Shown here in pieces: positions 52,599 to 61,546 of a DNA stretch of 64,000 bases. The stretch covers positions 1-64,000 of the forward strand of contig NZ_PKOZ01000004.1 in NCBI RefSeq assembly GCF_002946355.1, written 5' to 3'. Position 1 is the stretch's first letter, and every line of letters begins with the position of its first letter. The translations under genes were made by a program, and so were the position numbers. Source of the DNA: Pradoshia eiseniae. Its GTDB lineage: Bacteria; Bacillota; Bacilli; Bacillales; Pradoshiaceae. The notes under the pieces were generated by a model. The model saw only the letters and a list, made by a program, of their open reading frames with translations, searched no databases and was not told the DNA's origin.

Positions 52599-53348
52599 AT
52601 GAGTAAGAAAACAGCCCATATTTATGAACGCGGAGAAATTGAAGCTGAATCAGCCATTCCCGCTTGGGGAAAAGAAGCATTTAAAAAGTGGCAAACGATA
52701 GTATCTGACTATCAATTCCCGTGCCATTTTGGGGTACAGGCAGAAAGAGCCGGCCATTTACGCTATTGCTTCGCGGAAGATGACCTCTCACCCCTTCCTG
52801 AGGCGATGACCCAGTTCCTGGCCATCTCAAAAGACCACCCTTCCATCCGGCACGCCCTCATACTTTTCATAAAGCCCGGAGATTCCTGGCAAGGTTTCGA
52901 TGATTATCATGATTATTTCTGGGAGATTCTTTCCTATTTGCATGAGCATGACCCCGCTCCTTGGCCGGAGGATATTCCAATTGACACAGACAATCCATTA
53001 TGGGAGTTTTCTTTTGGCGGCGAGCCGATATTCGTTTCAGGCAATGCTCCCATTTATGAACAGCACATTACAAGAAATGTCGGTCCATGCCTCGTATTGA
53101 TATTCCAGCCGCGCCGCATCTTTTCAGACATCAGCTATGAGACCGTCCACGGAAAGCGTGCCATTGATGCCATTCGCCGTAAGGTTGAGCACATCGAGCG
53201 TATGCCGATCCATCCCGATTTAGGAGCCTACGGTGATAAGGAAAAGCGTGAATGGAAGCAATATATGATAACCGATGATAACGAGCCGGCCACAAACAAA
53301 TGTCCTTTAAGCGGAAAAATAGCCAAACAAAGACCGCCAACACATTGA
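52599..53348 (+). CDS. YqcI/YcgG family protein
   Basis: A 249-residue soluble protein of the YqcI/YcgG family, function not known to me. Visible family blocks: FPCHFGVQAERAGHLRYCF (about 38-56), DDYHDYFWEILSYLHEHDPAPWPEDIP (about 100-126), and EFSFGGEPIFVSGNAPIYEQHITRNVGPCLVLIFQPR (about 135-171). The conserved Cys41, His and Trp residues suggest an enzyme or metal binder. AAGGAG precedes the ATG. Divergent from the ATP-grasp pair; the terminator overlaps its 3' end. Confidence 0.85.
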   Translation: MSKKTAHIYERGEIEAESAIPAWGKEAFKKWQTIVSDYQFPCHFGVQAERAGHLRYCFAEDDLSPLPEAMTQFLAISKDHPSIRHALILFIKPGDSWQGFDDYHDYFWEILSYLHEHDPAPWPEDIPIDTDNPLWEFSFGGEPIFVSGNAPIYEQHITRNVGPCLVLIFQPRRIFSDISYETVHGKRAIDAIRRKVEHIERMPIHPDLGAYGDKEKREWKQYMITDDNEPATNKCPLSGKIAKQRPPTH

Positions 53349-53360
53349 CGGTCTTTGTTT
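53325..53360 (+). terminator. Terminator of the YqcI/YcgG gene
   Basis: CAAAGACCG and CGGTCTTTG, with a CA/TG inner extension, then TTTCG. The left arm lies in the last codons of the gene. Confidence 0.75.
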
Positions 53361-53403
53361 CGTCTATCATCCTTAAAAGAATTTTCTAGAGGCTAATCCC
53401 TCC

Positions 53404-54078
53404 TTATCCAATCCGTTCTATCAGCCTGGGTGAATTATTCCTTGGAGAATTGACATCTTTTGAAACTGGATAGACATCCATCTCCTCCGAATTATAAGGC
53501 ACCAATAATCGATTCAAGATTTGAGTGTCACGGAGTTTTGGATTAAGCCAGCTGTTCTCTTCTTCCCGATTAAGAATGACAGGCATCCGATCATGGACAG
53601 AAGAGACTGCTTCATTCGCATTTGTCGTGATAATCGCACAGGAGTGAATGATCTTTCCTTCAGGAGATTTCCATGATTCCCATAGTCCCGCAAAGCCGAA
53701 AGGTTCACTGGATTTCAGCTTAATACAGAAGGGAACCTTCCCCTCCTCCATCCTTCGCCACTCGTAAAAGGCATCGGCAACAATCAGGCAGCGCTGCTTT
53801 TGATAAGCATTCTTGAAGCTGCGTTTTTCACCCAGGGTTTCAGCACGTGCGTTAATCATTTTGTAGCCAACGCTCTCATCCTTCGCCCAAGATGGAATAA
53901 ACCCCCAGCGCAAATAACCCAGCCGATTTTTGCTGCCGTCATTAATCACGGCAGCCACCTGCTGTGATGGGGCAATATTATAGCTCACAAGATAGTCTGT
54001 TTCATCAATGGCTGATTCGATTCTAAACCGCTGAATAATCGTTTCATACGTTGAAAACAGTGTAAACCTTCCGCACAT
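53404..54078 (-). CDS. SRAP-domain protein (HMCES/YedK/YoqW type)
   Basis: A 224-residue protein that shields abasic sites in single-stranded DNA by forming a thiazolidine cross-link through Cys2. The sequence begins MCGRFTLF, so Cys2 is exposed after Met removal. YNIAPSQQVAAV (Asn), INARAETLGEKRSFKNAYQKQRCLIVADAFYEW (Glu of the active site in FYEW), and VHDRMPVIL (His) complete the site. Length and motifs are complete. Stands alone. Confidence 0.94.
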   Translation of the reverse strand: MCGRFTLFSTYETIIQRFRIESAIDETDYLVSYNIAPSQQVAAVINDGSKNRLGYLRWGFIPSWAKDESVGYKMINARAETLGEKRSFKNAYQKQRCLIVADAFYEWRRMEEGKVPFCIKLKSSEPFGFAGLWESWKSPEGKIIHSCAIITTNANEAVSSVHDRMPVILNREEENSWLNPKLRDTQILNRLLVPYNSEEMDVYPVSKDVNSPRNNSPRLIERIG

Positions 54079-54132
54079 GGAATCACCTCTTTTCCTACAT
54101 TATAGCAACGGCAAAGCAATTCCCCAAACATG

Positions 54133-54155
54133 CAAAAAAGCCCCATATGGAGCTT
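54133..54155 (-). terminator. Terminator of the CotF-like gene
   Basis: AAGCTCC-ATAT-GGGGCTT (one G-U pair) followed on the minus strand by TTTTTTGC. Confidence 0.8.
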
Positions 54156-54159
54156 CCCG

Positions 54160-54645
54160 CTAGTACTTCATATCAATTGCTTTCTGCGCATTCTTGACAT
54201 CATTGTCAATTAGCTTCTTCATATCAAAAGCACTATATAGCCCATTTTTGCTCATATAGCTGAATATTTGGGCGTGAAGATCAATCAAGCCGTTTAGCTG
54301 GTTAACCAATGTTCTCCTCAATACCGGTGTTGCCGTTTCCGTAATGGCAATCGCATATGTCCGAATAAGTGTTTTCACTTGAATTAAGATGTTTCCTGCA
54401 TAATACCCAGCTTCCTGACGAGCTCGCTGCGCATCTTCCATTCTAGTCGGAGCTTTCGGGAAGAAAACGAGAAGATCCTTCAAATACCGCTGCATGACTT
54501 TAATGGTAGCACCATATAAATTCTTCAATTCCTGATCCGGCACATTGCCGACTTCATTCTTCAGCGTGATCAGCATATTGGATTCCATTGCGACTAATTC
54601 ATGAAGTTCAAGTGCCTCATGATAAGCCAGTGAGCCATTGCTCAT
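54160..54645 (-). CDS. CotF-family spore coat protein
   Basis: A 161-residue helical protein with the ferritin-like CotF pattern: AYHEALELHELVAMESNMLITLKNEV (about 6-31), then TIKVMQRYLKDLL, and LRRTLVNQLNGLIDLHAQIFSYMSKNGLYSAFD near the end, the segment shared by coat proteins CotF and YhcQ/YgzC-type relatives. Structural component of the spore coat or outer layers by family. GTG 54654 is also in frame, but GAGGAAG has better spacing to ATG 54645. Own terminator; no other coat gene adjoins. Confidence 0.8.
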   Translation of the reverse strand: MSNGSLAYHEALELHELVAMESNMLITLKNEVGNVPDQELKNLYGATIKVMQRYLKDLLVFFPKAPTRMEDAQRARQEAGYYAGNILIQVKTLIRTYAIAITETATPVLRRTLVNQLNGLIDLHAQIFSYMSKNGLYSAFDMKKLIDNDVKNAQKAIDMKY

Positions 54646-54725
54646 TACATCCACTTCCTCTCGGGGGTATCAGTCTCCCCTTCAGCATATGAAAAAGCGG
54701 CTTGTCACTTGACTATTCCATACCT

Positions 54726-54765
54726 AGAAAAAGGCACTTGCCACACAACCCTGTGACAAGTGCCT
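54726..54765 (-). terminator. Terminator of the PgpA-like gene
   Basis: AGGCACTTG and CAAGTGCCT, with inner CACA/TGTG pairs, then TTTTTC on the minus strand. Confidence 0.88.
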
Positions 54766-54771
54766 ATTACT

Positions 54772-55332
54772 TCAGCCAATCATTTCTTCATGATCGAGGT
54801 CTTTAATTTCTTTTTCAGTCAGAGATTCCTCCTGGTCGCGCAGGCGATGCGCCAATCTAGAGGCGGCGCTAGCGGCAATAGCTGCCACAAGATCATCAAG
54901 AAACGTATTTACACCGCTTCCTTCCTTCTTCGTATCCAGGTATCTGATAATGCCGAGTTTATTTTTGTCTAAATGACCAAAAGTGGTCACTCCTATGCTT
55001 CCATAGCCAAGGACCGCTCCAAAGGCAATGGTTTCATCAACTCCAAATAAAGGCTCGTCTGATTCAACAATGGATTGCAATGGTTCAGAAAGCATCTTTT
55101 TCTCCGCCAGCATATCAAGCTCCACGCCAACCAGAATAGCATGCTGCATTTCTCTTTTCATGAGAACTCGTTCAATGCTATAGACACAATCCTCCATCGT
55201 TAAGCTATCGTTATAAGGCAACTGCATTTGATAGACTATTTTCGCTATGGACTCTATGCTGACCCCTCGTTTATTTAATGCTTGCTTAGCAGCCTCTGTA
55301 ACTGTTTTACTGTGAACTCGCTCTTTTGTCAT
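54772..55332 (-). CDS. PgpA-family phosphatidylglycerophosphatase-like protein (YutG)
   Basis: A 186-residue protein of the PgpA family. The C-terminal half has GSGVNTFLDDLVAAIAASAASRLAHRL, where the Asp pair is the metal site, and the middle has ETIAFGAVLGYGSIGVTTFGHLDKNKLGIIRYLD. Unlike E. coli PgpA it has no clear membrane helices and carries a helical N-terminal domain (VTEAAKQALNKRGVSIESIAKIVY), as in Bacillus YutG. It may dephosphorylate phosphatidylglycerol phosphate or a soluble phosphate. Not linked to other lipid genes. Confidence 0.82.
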   Translation of the reverse strand: MTKERVHSKTVTEAAKQALNKRGVSIESIAKIVYQMQLPYNDSLTMEDCVYSIERVLMKREMQHAILVGVELDMLAEKKMLSEPLQSIVESDEPLFGVDETIAFGAVLGYGSIGVTTFGHLDKNKLGIIRYLDTKKEGSGVNTFLDDLVAAIAASAASRLAHRLRDQEESLTEKEIKDLDHEEMIG

Positions 55333-55468
55333 ATCCTTATTACTCCTTTTTGTTGCTTTCTCTAATTATACCACTTTAAAAGTTCAGATCATTTCGAAAT
55401 CACAATTATATTAAATTTTCCACTTTATGCTAGAATAGATATGTATACGATTACAAGAGGTGAAATGA

Positions 55469-56200
55469 ATGTCCAGACAAACAGGCACCATCATCGACAA
55501 AACGTTCCATAGCGAGGCTTTGCAGGAGGAGGTTCCTTTGCTTATATACCTTCCGCCGGCTTTCTCCCCGCTCTATAAATATTCTCTGCTGATTGCCGCT
55601 GACGGCAAGGATTATTTCCAAATGGGCAGGATTGGTAGAGTCGCAGACCGCTTGCTAGAGGAGGATAAAATAGAGAACACTATCATTGTCGGCGTCCCTT
55701 ACCGGAACAGCGAGGATAGATGGGATAAATATGATCCTGATGGCGAGAAATTCGAAGCTTATAAGCGATTCCTTGCGCGTGAGCTGCTCCCTTACTTAGA
55801 GGAAGAATATCCGACCTATCATATGGGAATGAGCCGGGCGCTTATCGGCGATTCACTTGGAGCGACGGTTTCGCTTATGACCGCCCTTGATTATCCGCAT
55901 ACCTTTGGAAAGGCGGCGCTCCATTCACCGCTTGTTAATGAGCGAGTCATGGAAGCGGTCGAACAGTTTTCATATCCCCATCTTATGCACATTTATCATG
56001 TTATTGGCAATAAAGAAACAGCCGTAGAAACGACCAGACAGGATGTTATCGACTTCCTGACACCTAACAGGGAGCTGAATCTGCTTATGGAAAGCCAGGG
56101 TTTCCCTTCCTTCTTTGAAGAGATTGATGGCGGGGAGCATACTTGGAAGTCCTGGCAGGCGGATATGGAACGCACATTGCTTTGGCTATTCGGAAAATAA
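55469..56200 (+). CDS. yjcH: Esterase-like alpha/beta hydrolase (YjcH)
   Basis: A 243-residue cytosolic esterase of the Fes/YbbA-like D-type family. IYLPPAFSPLYKYSLLIAADGKDYF (about 26-50) opens the fold, ALIGDSLGATVSLM (about 126-139) holds the nucleophile Ser, and His in GGEHTWKSW (about 220-228) ends the triad. The next two genes are the YjcG and YjcF homologs, the same trio as yjcF-G-H in B. subtilis though in another order. The shared role is unknown. AGAGGTGAA precedes the ATG. Confidence 0.85.
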   Translation: MSRQTGTIIDKTFHSEALQEEVPLLIYLPPAFSPLYKYSLLIAADGKDYFQMGRIGRVADRLLEEDKIENTIIVGVPYRNSEDRWDKYDPDGEKFEAYKRFLARELLPYLEEEYPTYHMGMSRALIGDSLGATVSLMTALDYPHTFGKAALHSPLVNERVMEAVEQFSYPHLMHIYHVIGNKETAVETTRQDVIDFLTPNRELNLLMESQGFPSFFEEIDGGEHTWKSWQADMERTLLWLFGK

Positions 56201-56274
56201 ACCGAATAGTGCATATTTTAAACTTTTGCTATAATATAATCACCTTATAATTAACCATTCGGGGAGGTACGATC

Positions 56275-56790
56275 ATGAACTTTGGCATTGCCATATTTCC
56301 TTCAAAAAAGCTGCAGGACTTAACCAATAGCTATCGAAAACGCTATGATGCACACTACAAATTAATTCCGCCTCACGTCACGCTTAAGTCAACCTTTACA
56401 TCCACCGAAGAAGACATCAAACGAATTTCTACCATCCTAAAAGATATTTCAAAAGCCTATGAACCTTTTACCCTAAAGGTATTAAAAGTTAGTACCTTTC
56501 AGCCCATTAATAATGTCATATACTTAAAAATTGACCCAAATGAGGAGTTGGTCAGGCTTCATGAAGCCCTTCACACCGAAGAGCTTGGCAAGGAAAAACC
56601 TTATACATTCATTCCGCATTTAACGATTGGTCAAAACTTATCCGACAAAGAAATGAGCGATGTGCTCGGACAATTAACCTTAATGAAATTTGAGCATGAG
56701 GAAATCATTGACCGTTTCCATCTTCTCTATCAGCTCGACAATGGAACATGGACGGTTTATGAAACATTTTTACTTGGAGAGGATTTGTAA
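56275..56790 (+). CDS. yjcG: 2H phosphoesterase / RNA 2',3'-phosphodiesterase-like (YjcG)
   Basis: 171 residues, the length of B. subtilis YjcG. The two HxT motifs of the 2H superfamily are present: [10 protein letters not shown] (about 32-41) and FIPHLTIGQ (about 118-126). These enzymes hydrolyse cyclic 2',3' phosphates or related RNA ends; the physiological substrate is not known. GGGGAGG before the ATG. Followed after two bases by the YjcF-like acetyltransferase, preceded by YjcH. Confidence 0.93.
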   Translation: MNFGIAIFPSKKLQDLTNSYRKRYDAHYKLIPPHVTLKSTFTSTEEDIKRISTILKDISKAYEPFTLKVLKVSTFQPINNVIYLKIDPNEELVRLHEALHTEELGKEKPYTFIPHLTIGQNLSDKEMSDVLGQLTLMKFEHEEIIDRFHLLYQLDNGTWTVYETFLLGEDL

Positions 56791-56792
56791 AA

Positions 56793-57218
56793 ATGAACAT
56801 CAAGATTGTCACCACCGACGAAGAACTGCAACAGGCTTATCATGTAAGAAAAACGGTTTTTGTGGAGGAACAGAAGGTTCCGATTGAAGAGGAGATTGAC
56901 CACCTCGAGGAGGATTCGACCCATTTCATCGTCACAAATGAAGACAATGATCCAATTGGTGCCGGCCGCTTCCGGATCGTTGACAGCTATGGAAAGGTGG
57001 AGCGTATTTGTGTCATCGCCGAAGCCCGTACGTCAGGCGTTGGCCGCGCTTTAATGGAAGCCATCGAGCAGTATGCCCTTTCACAGGAAATTGAAATCAC
57101 AAAGCTTAATGCACAAGTGCAAGCCATTCCGTTCTATGAATCCCTCGGCTATGCCATCATTTCAGATGAATTCCTTGATGCCGGCATCCCGCATCGGACC
57201 ATGAAGAAACGACTTTAG
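56793..57218 (+). CDS. yjcF: GNAT acetyltransferase (YjcF)
   Basis: A 141-residue GNAT. AYHVRKTVFVEEQKVPIEEEIDHLEEDSTHFIV is the conserved N-terminus of the ElaA/YjcF group; VERICVIAEARTSGVGRALMEAIEQYA (about 69-95) is the acetyl-CoA loop (RxxGxG/A variant); FYESLGYAI is the C-terminal motif. Substrate unknown. Two bases separate it from yjcG, with GGAGAGG inside that gene, so translation is coupled. Terminator follows immediately. Confidence 0.9.
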   Translation: MNIKIVTTDEELQQAYHVRKTVFVEEQKVPIEEEIDHLEEDSTHFIVTNEDNDPIGAGRFRIVDSYGKVERICVIAEARTSGVGRALMEAIEQYALSQEIEITKLNAQVQAIPFYESLGYAIISDEFLDAGIPHRTMKKRL

Positions 57219-57219
57219 T

Positions 57220-57266
57220 AAAAAAGGAGGCAGAGTCTCAATGCATGAGATTCTGCCTCCTTTTTT
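57220..57266 (+). terminator. Terminator of the yjcH-yjcG-yjcF operon
   Basis: AAAAAAGGAGGCAGA-GTCTC and GAGATTCTGCCTCCTTTTTT form a long stem of about 19 bp. Confidence 0.93.
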
Positions 57267-57293
57267 ATCTGATAGTCCAAAGGAATCTTATCC

Positions 57294-57560
57294 TTATACA
57301 ATTAAATTAATGTACTTCCCTAGGCCTGTGATATCACTCATTGTGCGGTCAACTGTTTGTGCTGAAATTCGATTTCCCTTTCTGCTTTCATGACCTTCCT
57401 TGTTCTCCATATCAAACGAGGTCTCGCTCTTTCGAAGAAATTGAATCGGCTGGACACGCTTAGAGACAGGGATATTGTTTCTGCTCAGGCTCTCAGCACA
57501 TACAGTCCTATTCGTATATTGAACGTACTCAAACTGTGTAAACGGCACCATATATCCCAT
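57294..57560 (-). CDS. Small hypothetical protein
   Basis: About 88 residues, hydrophilic, starting MGYMVPFTQFEYVQYTNRTV. The frame starts earlier, but GAGGTGG lies before ATG 57560. Charged Ser/Arg/Lys-rich middle, no membrane segment, no recognisable motif. It lies between the yjcF terminator and the divergent yjcD-like helicase. Short proteins beginning with a P-x-x-x-x-x-Y-x-Q-Y pattern occur in Bacillus, but I cannot attach a function. Confidence 0.6.
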   Translation of the reverse strand: MGYMVPFTQFEYVQYTNRTVCAESLSRNNIPVSKRVQPIQFLRKSETSFDMENKEGHESRKGNRISAQTVDRTMSDITGLGKYINLIV

Positions 57561-57700
57561 GTTTATCCACCTCTTCCTTATCAAATACCCTTTCTCCGTT
57601 CAAAAGAAACCCTCATGACTCTTTGTAATATATCGTTCGTTTTGTTAAGATTATATTTGTCTGCCTTACGTAAAATAATGAATAAATGAGGAATAGAATG

Positions 57701-60013
57701 ATGAAAACTGCTTATTGGAAGAATGAATATATTGCATTGGAACATTGGCCGAAAGAGGCTTATACACGTGTTCATGAAGCTGGTAAGAATGGTGAACTGC
57801 ATTGTTCCTCATGCCATCAGGCCGTCATTTTTTATTTAGGGATTCATGATGAGCCCCATTTCATTCATAAAGATCCTACTATCCCTCCTTGCCAAGAATT
57901 GCCGAAAAACAGTCATGCTGCTGCCCAGGCAAAAGAAGAGCCAGCCGAGTATGGCGGTTTCCGTCTTCCAAAGTCAAGGTCCATTTCCGCAGAAGAAGAG
58001 AATGAGAAAAATGATTGGCAATCACCCTATCATATTAAAAATCTGCAACCTTTTGTCCTGTCAGCTGCAAATCACCAATCTAGCTGCCACCCATTCACCC
58101 AAACATTAAAGGAGCATGGGTGGACACTCGATGAGGAACAATCACTGGCTGTCACGACGGATGCTCGCCATTTGCTCGTTCTCGCAGGTGCCGGGAGCGG
58201 AAAGACACGAGTGCTTACTTCACGCACGGCTTTTCTCCTGCTTGAGAAGAGGGTTAATCCAAAATCCATCATGCTTGTCACCTTCACCTCGAAGGCAGCT
58301 TCTGAGATGAAGGAACGGCTGACGCGAATGCCGGGTATGGGACCTTCCACCTTGCAGCAATTGTATACAGGAACCTTTCACGCTATTTTCTACCGGATTC
58401 TTATGCACTATGATCCTGACAAATGGCATTCTTCAAAACTGATTAAATTTGACGGAGAAAAAGAATATATTCTTAAAATCGCAGCTTCCGAGCTTGGCAT
58501 TGATGAGCGAGAATTTGCATTCGATGCCTGCATTCAGCAGATTGGCAAATGGAAGAATGACTTATACCTTCCGAGCGATGTACGCCCAGACGGAGATTTT
58601 GAGCATTCCGCCTTAGAACTATATAAGAAATATGAACAATATAAGGAAACCCATGATAAATTCGATTTTGATGATATGCAGACAGGATGCTACACCTTGC
58701 TGAAATCTGATCCTGCTCTGCTCAGTGCTTATCAAAACCGATTCCGCTATTTCCTGATGGATGAATTCCAGGATATTAATAGAGTGCAATACGAGATTAT
58801 GAGACTGCTGACGGACAAAGCAGAGCATATCTGCTTTGTAGGTGATGACGATCAAGCCATTTACTCATTTCGCGGAAGTGACTCTTCCTTCCTTTTGAAT
58901 TTAAAGATTGATTTCCCTGACCTCGAAACAGTCTATCTCGCTGCCAATTACCGTTCAGGTCACAAAATTGTCCAAACAGCGAACCAAATTATTGCCCAAA
59001 ATCATGTGCGTACCCAGAAGAAAATGAGAGCCCTTCATGACCAGTCACCCGCTCCTGTTCTTTTTTATCCGCATGATGAAGAGATGGAGAGCGTCATGAT
59101 TATGACCGATATCATGGAAAAAATCCGGAATGGGGCTTCACCGAGTGATTTCGCGATACTTTACCGGACAAATGTAATGAGCCGCGCTATCTTTGAGCGC
59201 CTGGCTGTCTCCAGTCTTCCTTTCAGGGTGGATGCTGACTATGATTCTTTTTACAACCGAAGAGCCGTTAAAGGAATCCTCGCCTTCTTGAAGGCAAGCC
59301 TTAATCCCGATGACCCAAGCATGTTAAATGATTTGCTTCCGCCTCTTTATTTGCGAAAGACAGCCGTGCAGGATGCAAAAGCGTTATCCATTTTGAATGA
59401 CTGCAGCTTGCTTGAAGCCTTGCCCCATATCGGTGGATTAAAGCCATTCCAAAAGAAGACCATCGAGAAAGCTGTTTCCATTATCGGCACATTAAAGAAT
59501 ATCCGCCCAGATATCGCAATTGAGACCATTGAAAAGGAATTGGGATTCCAAAATTATTTGAAAAAGCGCGGCAATGAGGGCAATAAAATGGACAAAGGTT
59601 CAGATGAAATCAAGGATGTAAAGGTCGCAGCAAGCAAATTTAATTCTGTTCAGGCATTTGTCGACCATGCCACTCACATGGTAGCCATGTCCAAGGAAGT
59701 AAAGAAACGATCAAAAACAGAACCCTTTGCCATCCAGCTTGGCACCATTCATCGCTCAAAAGGGCTGGAATATAAATATGTATACCTTTTAGGGTGTGTG
59801 GAAGGCTGCATGCCGCATGATTATGCACTTGAGGCATGGCGTGAGGGGGATCGGAAGCCAATTGAAGAGGAACGCCGTCTTCTATATGTAGCGGTTACAA
59901 GGGCATGCTCTGAGCTATATATGTCAGTTTCGGCAAAAAGACGCGGCAAAACAGCCCGACCCTCCCGATTCATAAACAATCTTAAAAAAGGAGCTCCCAT
60001 AGCCGCAAGATAA
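57701..60013 (+). CDS. yjcD: UvrD/PcrA-family DNA helicase (YjcD)
   Basis: A 770-residue superfamily 1A helicase with all motifs: Walker A LAGAGSGKTRVLTSR (near residue 160), Ia VTFTSKAASEMKERL, II MDEFQDINRVQYE, III VGDDDQAIYSFRGSD, IV LAANYRSG, V HRSKGLEYKYVYL and VI EERRLLYVAVTRA. An extra N-terminal module (about 20-65) contains CSSCHQAVIFYLGIHDEPHFIHK, with a zinc-like CxxC and the HFxH pattern seen in the N-terminal domain of the competence protein CoiA. ATG 57701 has the best spacing to GAGGAA; 57698 and 57686 are also possible. A role in recombination or repair is inferred from the family. Confidence 0.9.
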   Translation: MKTAYWKNEYIALEHWPKEAYTRVHEAGKNGELHCSSCHQAVIFYLGIHDEPHFIHKDPTIPPCQELPKNSHAAAQAKEEPAEYGGFRLPKSRSISAEEENEKNDWQSPYHIKNLQPFVLSAANHQSSCHPFTQTLKEHGWTLDEEQSLAVTTDARHLLVLAGAGSGKTRVLTSRTAFLLLEKRVNPKSIMLVTFTSKAASEMKERLTRMPGMGPSTLQQLYTGTFHAIFYRILMHYDPDKWHSSKLIKFDGEKEYILKIAASELGIDEREFAFDACIQQIGKWKNDLYLPSDVRPDGDFEHSALELYKKYEQYKETHDKFDFDDMQTGCYTLLKSDPALLSAYQNRFRYFLMDEFQDINRVQYEIMRLLTDKAEHICFVGDDDQAIYSFRGSDSSFLLNLKIDFPDLETVYLAANYRSGHKIVQTANQIIAQNHVRTQKKMRALHDQSPAPVLFYPHDEEMESVMIMTDIMEKIRNGASPSDFAILYRTNVMSRAIFERLAVSSLPFRVDADYDSFYNRRAVKGILAFLKASLNPDDPSMLNDLLPPLYLRKTAVQDAKALSILNDCSLLEALPHIGGLKPFQKKTIEKAVSIIGTLKNIRPDIAIETIEKELGFQNYLKKRGNEGNKMDKGSDEIKDVKVAASKFNSVQAFVDHATHMVAMSKEVKKRSKTEPFAIQLGTIHRSKGLEYKYVYLLGCVEGCMPHDYALEAWREGDRKPIEEERRLLYVAVTRACSELYMSVSAKRRGKTARPSRFINNLKKGAPIAAR

Positions 60014-60094
60014 GGAAATCCACCCTATGTATCCCAAGCATACGGGGAAAATGCGGATGTTTTCCATATCAAGCGGGATAAAGAGCTCCTCCCC

Positions 60095-60349
60095 TTATTT
60101 TTTATTCATCATGTTAGCAATCGTATTAAAATCAAGGGATTTCCCGTCTTTAATGATGGAATTGACCAGCTGGTCCTCCATCTCTTTTGGAACCGGCTTA
60201 TTTGCAATTTGGGATACCTTCTTAATGACAGAACGAACTGTTTTCTCATCTTTGAAATTTGCATTCTGGAGAGAATTAGCTAATTCCATAATCTCCTTCA
60301 TGTTCACGCCTGTTTTCTTTTCCATGTTTTTAAAGAATCCGTTATCCAT
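60095..60349 (-). CDS. spoVIF: Stage VI sporulation protein F (SpoVIF)
   Basis: 84 residues matching SpoVIF (YjcC) in length and pattern: FFKNMEKKTGVNMKEIMELANSLQNANFKDEKTVRSVIKKVSQIANKPV. In B. subtilis it is made in the mother cell under SigK and is needed for coat assembly with GerE. It lies next to yjcD and a YjcZ-like gene as in the B. subtilis yjc region. Convergent with the helicase. GGAGG lies before the ATG. Confidence 0.9.
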   Translation of the reverse strand: MDNGFFKNMEKKTGVNMKEIMELANSLQNANFKDEKTVRSVIKKVSQIANKPVPKEMEDQLVNSIIKDGKSLDFNTIANMMNKK

Positions 60350-60420
60350 TTTTCAGCCTCCTTCTCGATAATGCCATCATATGTTTCCCAGCCTGAAGAT
60401 GTGTTTATCATTTTGGCATA

Positions 60421-60453
60421 AAAAAGGAATCCAGCATGACTGGATTCCTTTTT
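60421..60453. terminator. Bidirectional terminator
   Basis: AAAAAGGAATCCAG-CATGA-CTGGATTCCTTTTT, perfect 14-bp stem, downstream of the YjcZ-like gene. Confidence 0.9.
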
Positions 60454-60504
60454 CCCTGTCAGTAATAAGAGATAGCCAACCCACCCCTTACAACCATCTT
60501 CCCA

Positions 60505-60672
60505 TTAGCAGAAGCTGGCACCAACAATAATCAAAAGAATAAAGAGAACAACGATTAGCACGAAAGTAGAGCCGTATCCGCCGCCATAGCCTCCGCCATA
60601 GCCATAGCCTCCTCCGCAGCTACCACCGTATCCGCCGCCGTAACCGCCGCCGTATCCGTAGCATCCAAACAT
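60505..60672 (-). CDS. YjcZ-family Gly/Tyr-rich sporulation peptide
   Basis: A 55-residue peptide. The first 35 residues are Gly-Tyr repeats ([10 protein letters not shown]) with two Cys, and the C-terminus is one hydrophobic helix ([21 protein letters not shown]). This is the YjcZ/YjczA layout of small spore-associated peptides. GAGGTGA precedes ATG 60672; the longer frame is not supported. Probably made during sporulation and embedded in a spore membrane or coat layer (family inference). Confidence 0.88.
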   Translation of the reverse strand: MFGCYGYGGGYGGGYGGSCGGGYGYGGGYGGGYGSTFVLIVVLFILLIIVGASFC

Positions 60673-60837
60673 GTAAGTCACCTCGCTTTCGCTTAGTACA
60701 CTCATAACATATGTGAAAAGCGGTCAGTCTGTCTGGGCTAAATTACAGCTCCATATACCTATTTTAGTTTCTTCCTTGTTTGTTTTAAGGCCCTCCACTA
60801 AAATAGATATAACTACACAGCAAAGGTTTGAGACACT

Positions 60838-61488
60838 ATGCCAATTGAATGGAAAGAATTAGATCTGCATAATTGTGAATCACTCTATACGGAAGCGCTC
60901 CACTTATATGATTTATCCTTCCCTGAAGAAGTGCGCGAAAGCCATGACCTATTCCGCCGCAGTATAGCACTAAGCTCTAGGGAGAATAAATATCACTTTC
61001 TCGTTGGGCTTGAGAATGGTAAGGTAATCTCAATGGCGACGGCTCATTATTTTGCTAAAGCGAATTTTGGCTATATCGTTTATTTAGCTGCCCATCCCGA
61101 GAACCGCGGCGCTGGATTAGGAAAGAAGACCCTTCTAGAAATGCAAAGACGGCTTGAAATGGATGCGAAAGAAAGCGGGTATTCACTCGCTGCTGTCGTC
61201 CTTGAAACAGAAAAGGAAACATTGGCTCATGACGAGGAGGAGTATAAAACGAACCTCAAAAGGCTGAAGTTCTTCGAGGGATTAGGATTCCGCATTGCAG
61301 AAGCAGACTATGTACAGCCGCCCCTGTTCCATGGGCAAACTCCTGTACCACTGTATCTTCAAATAAAAGTTCTTGATAAAGAGGCAAGACTTAATCCGAA
61401 AGAAATCATCGATACAATGTATGAAGAAAAATATAAAAAAATAAACCAGGTTTCAAAAGAAGAGCTTATGCTATGCCTTGAAGCCTAA
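60838..61488 (+). CDS. GNAT-family acetyltransferase
   Basis: A 216-residue GNAT with the acetyl-CoA loop AAHPENRGAGLGKKTLLEMQ (about 83-102, RGxGxG type) and a C-terminal extension (about 150-216). FEGLGFRIAEADYVQPPL resembles a subgroup in which the domain acts on a large or peptide-like substrate. Substrate unknown. Weak ribosome binding site (AAAGG). Stands alone with a terminator. Confidence 0.82.
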   Translation: MPIEWKELDLHNCESLYTEALHLYDLSFPEEVRESHDLFRRSIALSSRENKYHFLVGLENGKVISMATAHYFAKANFGYIVYLAAHPENRGAGLGKKTLLEMQRRLEMDAKESGYSLAAVVLETEKETLAHDEEEYKTNLKRLKFFEGLGFRIAEADYVQPPLFHGQTPVPLYLQIKVLDKEARLNPKEIIDTMYEEKYKKINQVSKEELMLCLEA

Positions 61489-61491
61489 ATC

Positions 61492-61522
61492 AAAAGACAA
61501 GGCAATTGCGCCTTGTCTTTTT
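61492..61522 (+). terminator. Terminator of the GNAT gene
   Basis: AAAAGACAAGGC-AATTGC-GCCTTGTCTTTT, perfect 12-bp stem with U tract. Confidence 0.92.
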
Positions 61523-61546
61523 AATCTAACCAATCCTTATATATGC

